16,441 bases of DNA from CAYGZM01 sp964354365. Its GTDB lineage: Bacteria; Planctomycetota; Phycisphaerae; Sedimentisphaerales; Anaerobacaceae. Both the position numbers and the translations under genes were made by a program. The notes beneath the pieces are model-generated. The model worked only from the letters and a program-made list of their open reading frames with translations, was not told where the DNA came from and did no database searches. Where the stretch lies: the NCBI GenBank assembly GCA_964354365.1, contig CAYGZM010000081.1:1-16441 (forward strand), read 5' to 3'. This document shows, in pieces, positions 1-5,113 of the stretch. Within the stretch, counting starts at the first letter, position 1. Every line of letters begins with the position of its first letter.

Positions 1-123
1 CGGCGCATAGTCGAATTCGCCCGCGAACCTGAAGCCCTCTTCGCAGACCTCCGCCAGCTTCCCCGCGCCTATATGCCTGAACAAAAACTGTATATCGTTG
101 TTATCCCTGTAAAAATTCGCCAT
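1..123 (-). CDS. Acyl-CoA dehydrogenase, N-terminal fragment (runs off the left edge)
   Basis: The first 41 codons of a gene that leaves the window. The peptide begins MANFYRDNNDIQFLFRHIG and continues to FAGEFDYAP. A start of the form MANF(Y/F)xDNxDxQF is what I recognise from the large acyl-CoA dehydrogenases, flavoenzymes that oxidise acyl-CoA to enoyl-CoA and pass electrons to an electron-transfer flavoprotein. No catalytic residues are visible. An AAGGA ribosome site lies about 8 bases before the ATG. It follows etfA on the same strand after a 138-base gap holding repeats, so it is probably the third gene of the ETF unit, supplying its electrons. The family call rests on a short N-terminus plus context. 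Confidence 0.72.
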   Translation of the reverse strand, partial: MANFYRDNNDIQFLFRHIGAGKLAEVCEEGFRFAGEFDYAP

Positions 124-136
124 AACCAATTTCCTT

Positions 137-164
137 GTCGTGCCGAGCGGAGCGAAGCATCTGG
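137..164 (+). repeat. Dispersed hairpin repeat, copy A
   Basis: GTC, then a short stem GTGC (140-143) pairing with GCAT (157-160, one G-T pair), then CTGG. It has the same frame as the other copies listed (GTC - stem - stem' - CT) with its own stem sequence. It lies in the etfA/acyl-CoA dehydrogenase gap, so it would be part of that transcript. Confidence 0.55.
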
Positions 165-196
165 CTGCCAGACTATGACTTACCTTTGCGCTTCGC

Positions 197-263
197 CGTT
201 TTGTTCATTTGAACATTTGAATTTTGATATTGTTTCGGATTTAGGATTTCGTGCTTAGGATTT
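197..263. repeat. AT-rich repeat module abutting the etfA stop codon
   Basis: A very AT-rich stretch in an otherwise GC-rich region. It contains two copies of TTAGGATTT (241-249 and 255-263); the second overlaps the etfA stop codon (262-264), so the module starts exactly where etfA ends. I recall similar AAATCCTAA / AAATTCAAA stretches as common intergenic filler in planctomycete assemblies; that is recollection, not a search. Confidence 0.45.
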
Positions 264-1299
264 AGTCTTTGATCCCTTTCTCCTTGATCGTCTTTATCAT
301 AAGCGGCACAACCTCGTTCAGATCGCCTAAGATTCTGTAATGGGCCACCTGGAATATCGGCGCATCCGGGTCATTGTTGATAGCGACGATTTTCTGGCTT
401 TGCGACATCCCCGCCCGGTGCTGAATCGCCCCGCTGATTCCCACGGCGACATACAGGCTCGGCCGAACCGTTGTCCCCGTCTGCCCCACCTGATGCTCGT
501 GGTCGATATAGCCCAAATCAACCGCCGCCCTGGTTGCCGCCGGCGCTCCGCCAAGACAATTTGCAAGGTCCCAGACCAGCCGAAAGTTGTCCTTGCTCCC
601 TACCCCCGCTCCGCCGGCCACGATTATCCTCGCCGCCTTGAGATCGACCTTCTTCGCCCGCTTGTGCTCGGCCAGAATCTCCAGCGGCAAATCTGTTTGC
701 GACAGCTTCACCGTCTCTTCTATCACCTTGCCCTTCCGCGAGGTGTCCCGCTCCGGCATCGGCATCACGCCCTCGCGCACAGTCGCCATCTGAGGCCAGC
801 GGTCGAGATTTATAATCGTCGCAACGATATTCCCGCCGAAAGCCGGCCGTATCTGGAAAAGCAGATTCTTATGCAGCTTCTTGTCACTCGCCGTCGTATG
901 ATCGCCGATCTGCAGGTCCGTGCAGTCCGCCGTCAAACCCGCCTTCGTCGCGCTGGCAATCCGCGGCGCCAGGTCCCTCCCTGTGACTGTCGCACCATAA
1001 AGAACAATCTGCGGCTGGTGCTTATGAATCAAATCGTACATCGCCTTCGCGTAGCTGTTCGTCTGGTAGTGCGCCAGCAGCGGATGCTCCACGACATACA
1101 CCTTGTCCGCCCCGTACTGTATCAGCTTCGTCGCAAGGCCCTTCACCTTGTCCCCCAGGACAGCCGCCGCCAGCTCCACCCTCAACGTATCCGCCAGCCT
1201 ACGCGCCTTGCTCATCAATTCAATCGGAGTATCCTCCAGCCGCCCGTTATGCTGCTCCGCAAATACCCAAACCTCACCTTTCCTGTTCACATCAATCAT
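262..1299 (-). CDS. etfA: Electron transfer flavoprotein, alpha subunit
   Basis: A 345-residue EtfA. It forms a heterodimer with EtfB and carries the FAD that takes electrons from acyl-CoA dehydrogenases. The N-terminal ETF domain covers about residues 8-190, with RPAFGGN at 151-157. The C-terminal FAD-binding domain (about 220-340) has the expected order: VAGGAGVGS (227-235), RAAVDLGY (257-264), VGQTGTTVRP (271-280), then AVGISGAIQH (285-294) and AINNDPDAPIF (306-316). Length is normal or slightly long. The ATG has no good ribosome site at the usual distance; a GGAG lies about 18 bases upstream, in front of a five-codon reading frame whose TGA overlaps the etfA ATG (ATGA), so coupled translation is possible. 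etfB is upstream on the same strand across an unusually long 326-base gap. Confidence 0.96.
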   Translation of the reverse strand: MIDVNRKGEVWVFAEQHNGRLEDTPIELMSKARRLADTLRVELAAAVLGDKVKGLATKLIQYGADKVYVVEHPLLAHYQTNSYAKAMYDLIHKHQPQIVLYGATVTGRDLAPRIASATKAGLTADCTDLQIGDHTTASDKKLHKNLLFQIRPAFGGNIVATIINLDRWPQMATVREGVMPMPERDTSRKGKVIEETVKLSQTDLPLEILAEHKRAKKVDLKAARIIVAGGAGVGSKDNFRLVWDLANCLGGAPAATRAAVDLGYIDHEHQVGQTGTTVRPSLYVAVGISGAIQHRAGMSQSQKIVAINNDPDAPIFQVAHYRILGDLNEVVPLMIKTIKEKGIKD

Positions 1300-1353
1300 A
1301 GTCTGTCTTCCATATCTCCTGCTACGGCCTCAAATGCAGTGCTATCGCGCGCC

Positions 1354-1386
1354 GTCATTGCGAGTCCCCAGGGACGAAGCAATCTC
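1354..1386 (+). repeat. Dispersed hairpin repeat, copy B
   Basis: GTC-ATTGC (1357-1361), an inner TCCC/GGGA stem, then GCAAT (1379-1383) and CTC. The outer stem ATTGC/GCAAT is perfect. Same stem type as copies D and F. Confidence 0.65.
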
Positions 1387-1523
1387 AAACTCCCGCACTA
1401 CAGCTTTACCTCTCGCCGGTCTGAACCTCGTTTTGAATTTCGAATTTCTGTCATTCGCATTTGTTTCGTATTCTTGTCCGCCGTTGTTCTGCGGATCGTA
1501 TTTCGCATTACCTATCGCCGACT

Positions 1524-1574
1524 GTCATTCCTGCGCAAGGCCTCCCCTGAGCGGAGTCGAACGGGCAGGAATCC
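1524..1574 (+). repeat. Dispersed hairpin repeat, copy C
   Basis: GTC, then ATTCCTGC (1527-1534) pairing perfectly with GCAGGAAT (1565-1572), then CC. The interior carries CCTGAGCGGAGTCGAA, a motif shared in part with copies F and G. Same stem type as copy I on the other side of the window. Confidence 0.65.
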
Positions 1575-1625
1575 ATCCTTTTACTGCTTGAAATTTGAAA
1601 TCTCTAATCTGAAATTTGCCTCTTT

Positions 1626-2537
1626 TCACGCTATCGTCTTCTCCTCAATCAGCTCATGTATCATATCCGAAATTCCCTCCCGACTCGCCTTAACGTCCTT
1701 GCTCTCCTTCGCCGTCAGCACCACGCTCTGAATCCGGTGCACCTTCGTCGGCGAGCCGCTCGCCCCGCACCAGTCCAAATCCGCATCGACGACATCCAGG
1801 TCCCACTGCTTGATAAGCAGCCCCGTTTTCTCCAGTTCCTGGCGCCTGCGCTCGACTAATTCCTTAATCTCCGCCTCCTCGGCGTGCGGATTGGCCGCTC
1901 TTATTTCCTGCGCAACCTCAATCGGCGTCCGCGCCTTCTTGTACTTCATCATCTTTCTCGCCGCCGCCACCCTCGGCTCATTTGCATCGCCCACAACCGT
2001 CAGCAGCACCGGCAGCTTCGTCTTGACCTGCTGCCACCCATTCCCGATATTCCGCTGCGCCGTTATCGTCTCCCCGGCCAGCTCAATAAGCTCTTCGACG
2101 TAAGTAATCTGCGTAACTCCCAATTTCTCCGCCAATTGCGGCCCCACCTGCGCCGTATCCCCGTCAATCGCCTGCCTCCCGCACAGCACAATATCGTAGT
2201 CCAACTTCTTAACCGCGCATCTCAGGATATAGCTCGTCGCCAATGTATCGCTCGCCGCGCATCGCCGGTCCGTTATCAGTATTGCCTCGTCCGCCCCGCG
2301 ATACAGCGACTCCCGCAGTATCGCGCTCGCCCCCGGCAAACCCATCGTAACGACCGTTATATGCCCTCCATACTTGTCCTTTATCTGCAGCGCCGTCTCC
2401 AGCGCGTTGAGGTCCTCCGGGTTGAATATGGCCGGCAGCGCGGAACGCTTCACCGTCCCGTCCTCATTCATCACATCGCCCGTAATCCTTTTCGTATCAG
2501 GCACTTGCTTAATCAATACGACGCACTTATAACCCAC
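1626..2537 (-). CDS. etfB: Electron transfer flavoprotein, beta subunit
   Basis: A 303-residue EtfB, partner of EtfA. Seen: VVLIKQVPDT (6-15), GT then FNPEDLNALE (38-47), SDTLATSYIL (96-105), CGRQAIDGDTAQVGPQLAE (119-137), and ANEPRVAAARKMMKYKKA (185-202), the region that holds the nucleotide and docks acyl-CoA dehydrogenase. At 303 residues it is longer than the usual 250-260; the extra length is a charged C-terminal tail after about residue 205. The sequence resembles the FixA-like/anaerobe type of EtfB rather than the mitochondrial type, so a bifurcating ETF is possible but not shown. The start is GTG, fixed by AAAGGAG (2545-2551) with 7-base spacing. First gene of the cluster, with a leader holding paired palindromes. 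Confidence 0.96.
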   Translation of the reverse strand: MGYKCVVLIKQVPDTKRITGDVMNEDGTVKRSALPAIFNPEDLNALETALQIKDKYGGHITVVTMGLPGASAILRESLYRGADEAILITDRRCAASDTLATSYILRCAVKKLDYDIVLCGRQAIDGDTAQVGPQLAEKLGVTQITYVEELIELAGETITAQRNIGNGWQQVKTKLPVLLTVVGDANEPRVAAARKMMKYKKARTPIEVAQEIRAANPHAEEAEIKELVERRRQELEKTGLLIKQWDLDVVDADLDWCGASGSPTKVHRIQSVVLTAKESKDVKASREGISDMIHELIEEKTIA

Positions 2538-2544
2538 TTACAGT

Positions 2545-2551
2545 CTCCTTT
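2545..2551 (-). promoter_or_regulatory. Ribosome binding site that fixes the etfB GTG start
   Basis: AAAGGAG on the minus strand, 7 bases before the GTG at 2537. No ATG in frame competes nearby, so the GTG start is well supported. Confidence 0.8.
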
Positions 2552-2558
2552 ATAAGGC

Positions 2559-2631
2559 TTCTGCAAAATTGCAGGTTAGGCCTACTTAGAAAAGAAAAAA
2601 TCGTTTGTTGATTACCTGCAATTTTGCAGAA
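2559..2631. promoter_or_regulatory. Twin CTGCAA-NN-TTGCAG palindromes upstream of etfB
   Basis: Two copies of a near-perfect palindrome with a two-base centre: 2561-2574 (centre AA) and 2616-2629 (centre TT), centres 55 bases apart. Together they also form an 18-bp perfect inverted repeat (2559-2576 with 2614-2631). The first lies 10 bases upstream of the etfB ribosome site. Either a pair of operator sites for a dimeric regulator, or an RNA element that could fold as two small hairpins or one long one. Confidence 0.5.
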
Positions 2632-2673
2632 CTCATTAGGGATTTTGGTTCTTTCGATTCCCAAAGGAATGTT

Positions 2674-2701
2674 AGTCTAACGGGATTCCCGCCCAAGTCA
2701 A
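2674..2701 (-). promoter_or_regulatory. Candidate sigma-70 promoter for etfB
   Basis: Minus-strand -35 TTGACT (2696-2701) and -10 TAGACT (2674-2679), 16-base spacer. The spacer contains the palindrome CGGGATTCCCG (2681-2691) and the -10 sits in GTTAGTCTAAC (2671-2681). Transcription from here would give a leader of roughly 130 bases containing both CTGCAA palindromes. Two mismatches in the -10 keep confidence moderate. Confidence 0.38.
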
Positions 2702-2763
2702 CCCCAAAACGCCGCAGTGCGCCCGACTCTATCGAGGGCTTACACCAATCAGAAAAAGATAAA

Positions 2764-2930
2764 TGCGCTTTAGTACCCCGTAACAATCGAAACTGTGGGC
2801 ATCATCGTGACGCGCTTCGGCACCGGAACAGCCTCTACCTTCGAGGGGTAGGAGATTGCCACGTCGGCCTTCGGCCTCCTCGCAATGACGAGGGCCACAA
2901 AACCAAGTGTTACGGGGTATTAGTGTGCAT
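2764..2930. mobile_element. MITE-like element with 23-base terminal inverted repeats
   Basis: The left end 2764-2786 and right end 2908-2930 are inverted copies matching at 19 of 23 positions, including a perfect 12-bp core (TACCCCGTAACA / TGTTACGGGGTA). The 121-base interior encodes nothing and includes hairpin copy D. I could not find target-site duplications. Size and structure suit a miniature inverted-repeat element; it could instead be a large hairpin repeat. Confidence 0.42.
2852..2889 (-). repeat. Dispersed hairpin repeat, copy D
   Basis: Read on the minus strand: GTC-ATTGC (2882-2886), an interior with GGCCGAAGGCC, then GCAAT (2855-2859) and CTCC. Same stem type as copies B and F, inside the MITE-like element. 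Confidence 0.62.
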
Positions 2931-3009
2931 TGCCTGGGTGGCAGCCTCAAGCCCGCAGGGCTTGGGGATGGCCTTAACTGAAATCGGCTTGGCGCAGTAG
3001 CTCCACCCG

Positions 3010-3037
3010 CCTCACGCCTCACGCTTCACGCTTCACG
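3010..3037 (+). repeat. Four tandem 7-base units next to the kinase stop codon
   Basis: CCTCACG twice, then CTTCACG twice, flanked by CCACCCGC and GCGGGCGG, which are nearly inverted copies of each other. It lies 18 bases beyond the stop of the phosphotransferase-fold gene, and that stop codon is itself inside a small repeat (TTCGTAATTCGTA on the minus strand). Confidence 0.5.
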
Positions 3038-3054
3038 CAGCGGGCGGATACGAA

Positions 3055-4083
3055 TTACGAAGCCATCGCCTCCGTCAGCTTCTCTCGGTTCTTAGTGAGC
3101 CATTTCACCTTGCGGAGTATCATTTTGAGAAACTCCGGCCCGGACAGATTTCCGAAGAATCCCGTCGCCGCCACCGGCAGCACCGCCTCCGCTATCATCG
3201 TCTCAATCATCAGGTCAAGCAGCGAATCGACCTTGTGTTCGTCCAGCTTAATGACCTCACGGTACCCGTTCAGGACCTCAACCAACTTCGCCTCATCGAA
3301 ATAGTCCGGCCAGTCAGCAGGGTTCGGCCGACCCCCTACAATCGAAAACTGCAGCATCCCATTGGCCAAGTCCGTCACCGGCGGAGCGATCCTCACCGAA
3401 TCAAAATCCAGCACCGCAATTATTCTCCCGTCCGAGAAAAGCATATTCCCCGGATGCCAGTCTCCATGCACCACCTGCTGCTCCCACGAGTCGAATCCGC
3501 ACTGGTTCACCAGCGAGCTCGAACCGTTATAAATGCTCATCAGCTCCTCCGCAGCAGCCTGCGGCTCTTTGTCCGTACCGGCCATCCTGTCCGAGCCTAA
3601 GGTTTTCAGATGCCGCCGAACAGTCGCCGAATCGTGGGAGCTCGCACGCGGCGGTTTCCACTCGTGAACAAAGTCAGCCACGTACCCGTGAAACCTCGCC
3701 AATTGCCGGCCCGTATCGAGCGTCTCCTCGGCCGACCCGCTGTACCGCGAGCCCGTTACGAATTCGAACAGCTCGTAGAGGTGGTTGTTAAGCTGCAAGA
3801 TTGTGTTGTCCTCGTCGCGAGTCGGCACTAACGAGGTAACCGCAAATCCCTTCGCCGCCAAATGACTCTGCACCGCGTGTGCAAACGCAACGCGCCGCAC
3901 GTCGTCTCTGCCCCGCGGACGACGCTTCAGGAAGAATTTCCCCCGGTCCGATACGAAAACCACCTTCGGCACGCGCCGGTTACCGCCCGACAAAGGCCTG
4001 ACCTTATGGACCACGCCGATATCGTAATGGCTCAGGACTCGAACAAGCTCCTCTGTACTAAAATGTGCGCCGCCTCTTGGCAT
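3055..4083 (-). CDS. Aminoglycoside-phosphotransferase-fold kinase
   Basis: A 342-residue member of the APH/choline kinase/homoserine kinase II fold, which phosphorylates small molecules with ATP. Seen: a likely ATP-binding lysine in KFFLKRR (49-55, Lys53), the catalytic loop VVHGDWHPGN (204-213, with Asp208 and Asn213) and the metal-binding VLDFDSVR (224-231). Length is usual for the family. The substrate cannot be read from sequence; proteins of this type include antibiotic kinases but also choline and amino-acid kinases, so a resistance role should not be assumed. The AGGAGG ribosome site (4086-4091) is only 2 bases from the ATG, unusually close, but no better in-frame start was found. It stands alone between two repeat-filled gaps. 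Confidence 0.85.
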   Translation of the reverse strand: MPRGGAHFSTEELVRVLSHYDIGVVHKVRPLSGGNRRVPKVVFVSDRGKFFLKRRPRGRDDVRRVAFAHAVQSHLAAKGFAVTSLVPTRDEDNTILQLNNHLYELFEFVTGSRYSGSAEETLDTGRQLARFHGYVADFVHEWKPPRASSHDSATVRRHLKTLGSDRMAGTDKEPQAAAEELMSIYNGSSSLVNQCGFDSWEQQVVHGDWHPGNMLFSDGRIIAVLDFDSVRIAPPVTDLANGMLQFSIVGGRPNPADWPDYFDEAKLVEVLNGYREVIKLDEHKVDSLLDLMIETMIAEAVLPVAATGFFGNLSGPEFLKMILRKVKWLTKNREKLTEAMAS

Positions 4084-4157
4084 GTCCTCCTATTTAACAC
4101 CTCCCCCGCTGATTGCAAGAAATTCTTCCTTCTGTCCCACACCCATCCCCAACCGCA

Positions 4158-4213
4158 GCACGGGCATTGTGGCACGGGCATTGTGGCACGGGCATTGTGG
4201 CACGGGCATTCTG
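4158..4213 (+). repeat. 14-base tandem repeat, four units
   Basis: GCACGGGCATTGTG three times without change (4158-4171, 4172-4185, 4186-4199), then once as GCACGGGCATTCTG (4200-4213). The last unit runs into CCCGTG and forms a hairpin (CACGGGCA 4201-4208 with TGCCCGTG 4212-4219). Perfect copies suggest recent slippage of one arm of a hairpin repeat. Confidence 0.8.
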
Positions 4214-4229
4214 CCCGTGTCTTGTGTAG

Positions 4230-4248
4230 CACGGGCTTCCAGCCCGTG
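4230..4248 (+). repeat. CACGGGCT/AGCCCGTG hairpin
   Basis: A perfect 8-bp stem (4230-4237 with 4241-4248) and a 3-base loop, TCC. It shares the CACGGGC arm with the neighbouring tandem repeat. Confidence 0.6.
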
Positions 4249-4291
4249 AAATCGACCTTCTCAAACATCCCCCCCATCGTCCCCTGATGAG

Positions 4292-4312
4292 CCCGCGGAC
4301 CTGTGCCGCGGG
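4292..4312 (+). repeat. CCCGCGG/CCGCGGG hairpin
   Basis: A perfect 7-bp GC stem (4292-4298 with 4306-4312) and a 7-base loop, directly joined to hairpin copy E. Confidence 0.5.
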
Positions 4313-4346
4313 TCATTTCGACCGAGCACAGCGAGCGGAGAAATCT
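4312..4346 (+). repeat. Dispersed hairpin repeat, copy E
   Basis: GTC-ATTTC (4315-4319), interior CGAGCACAGCGAGCG, then GAAAT (4340-4344) and CT. The stem differs from that of copy F only 45 bases away, but both arms differ together. Confidence 0.65.
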
Positions 4347-4356
4347 ATTCAAACTC

Positions 4357-4406
4357 GTCATTGCGAGGAAGCCTGCCCTGAGCGCAGTCGAATGGGTGGC
4401 AATCTC
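4357..4406 (+). repeat. Dispersed hairpin repeat, copy F
   Basis: GTC-ATTGC (4360-4364), an interior containing CCTGAGCGCAGTCGAA, then GCAAT (4399-4403) and CTC. The interior resembles copy C while the outer stem matches copies B and D, so the family is modular. Confidence 0.62.
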
Positions 4407-4437
4407 CCGTCCGGCAAGCGGGGTAAGCTGTTTCTGT

Positions 4438-4586
4438 GTTTGAAATTGGCTTTGATCGTTTGAAATTGGCTTTGATTGGGTTTGTTTTGAATAACGTTTG
4501 TTGTTCATTGTTCGTTGTTTATCGACATAAGCCTTGATTGGTGCTGTACTTATGGCTATTTTACCCATTTTGAAATTGGCTTTGTT
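4438..4586 (-). repeat. AT-rich module with CAAAGCCAATTTCAAA repeats
   Basis: GTTTGAAATTGGCTTTGAT occurs in tandem with a 20-base period (4438-4456 and 4458-4476), and TTTGAAATTGGCTTTG again at 4569-4584. The minus strand reads open in several frames with low-complexity Asn/Lys/Gln/Ser-rich peptides (for example NKANFKMGK). I recall such peptides recurring in planctomycete metagenome proteins; I read it as a dispersed repeat, not a gene. Confidence 0.5.
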
Positions 4587-4603
4587 TTGCATAATTAACT
4601 GCC

Positions 4604-4630
4604 GGCCACAAAGCCACTGAGGCACAAAGG
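4604..4630 (+). repeat. GCCACAAAG-type dispersed repeat
   Basis: GCCACAAAGCCACTGAGGCACAAAGG, a variant of the GCCACAGAG repeat found around the membrane protein gene at the right end of the window. Confidence 0.4.
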
Positions 4631-4813
4631 GACCGAGTAATAGGGGGAATTTCAAGAACCTTGCACGTGTGCGGGCTTGCTGCTTTTTCTATGTGCGGCA
4701 GACGATATACCATATAGTACATACCATTGCCTATTCTGATTCTGTTAGTTTGATATATATTATACTCCGCCGGAGGTTGGCCGTCAAGGAAAATCCCCAA
4801 TAACCGCAAAGGC

Positions 4814-4860
4814 TGTCCTGAGCTTGCCCGCCGGTCCGTGGGCGGGCTTGTCGAAGGATC
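4814..4860 (+). repeat. Dispersed hairpin repeat, copy G
   Basis: TGTCCT (4814-4819) with AGGAT (4855-4859); the interior holds a strong CCCGCC/GGCGGG stem (4827-4832 with 4841-4846) and CTTGTCGAAGGATC. Same general plan as the other copies. Confidence 0.5.
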
Positions 4861-4975
4861 GGAAATCTCAAAATCACCCCCCAACCGAAGCCAGATTCCT
4901 TACAACCGCGTTTAACCTCGCCGCTTCCGGCCGTGCCCATGGGCATCCTCACATTCACGCTCCATCCCCCATCCT

Positions 4976-5001
4976 GTCATGCTGAGCGTAGAACCATCTG
5001 G
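4976..5001 (+). repeat. Dispersed hairpin repeat, copy H (degenerate)
   Basis: GTC-ATGCTGAGCGTAGAACCAT-CTGG. Only a 3-bp ATG/CAT stem remains. Close to copy A in type. Confidence 0.4.
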
Positions 5002-5113
5002 TCTTGCCATGGGACTTATCCCGCTCAACCAACTCCCATTCATGACTCTCCCTGGTTTATCCCGCTGACCCAAAAGATGTAGCGGACACCTCTAATTCCC
5101 TTGGACAGTAAGA

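Larger units (their letters stand above)
1300..1625. other. etfB-etfA gap, filled with repeats
   Basis: 326 bases with no credible gene on either strand; apparent reading frames are antisense shadows of etfA. It holds hairpin copies B and C and AT-rich stretches (1432-1475 and 1587-1620) resembling the module downstream of etfA. The second AT-rich stretch begins about 7 bases after the etfB stop. If etfB and etfA are cotranscribed, all of this lies in the mRNA. Confidence 0.6.
4084..5113. other. 1 kb gene-free repeat region
   Basis: No reading frame here has coding character; the longest open frames run through repeats. It contains, in order, a 14-base tandem repeat, GC-rich hairpins, hairpin copies E and F, an AT-rich module with 20-base repeats, a GCCACAAAG-type repeat, and hairpin copies G and H. 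Near the right end TTATCCCGCT occurs twice (about 5016 and 5057). It separates the phosphotransferase-fold gene from the KAP-LRR gene. Confidence 0.65.

Noticed and set aside
340..1731. 463-codon open frame on the plus strand across etfA
   Set aside because: Antisense to a clear EtfA; the product is Arg/Leu/Pro-rich with no domain. A GC-bias shadow.
3055..4083. Antibiotic resistance by the APH-fold kinase
   Set aside because: Only fold-level motifs are visible; the family has many metabolic kinases and nothing nearby points to drugs.
4158..4213. Direct repeats as a possible CRISPR array
   Set aside because: Units are 14 bases and directly adjacent with no spacers; no cas genes in the window.
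4032..4655. 207-codon minus-strand open frame through the repeat region
   Set aside because: It runs through at least four different repeats and into the phosphotransferase-fold gene; no domain and no consistent codon use.
5066..5113. Minus-strand AGGTGTCCGCTACATC just past the KAP-LRR stop, resembling an insertion-sequence end
   Set aside because: No matching inverted end and no transposase in the window; a few bases of resemblance are too little.
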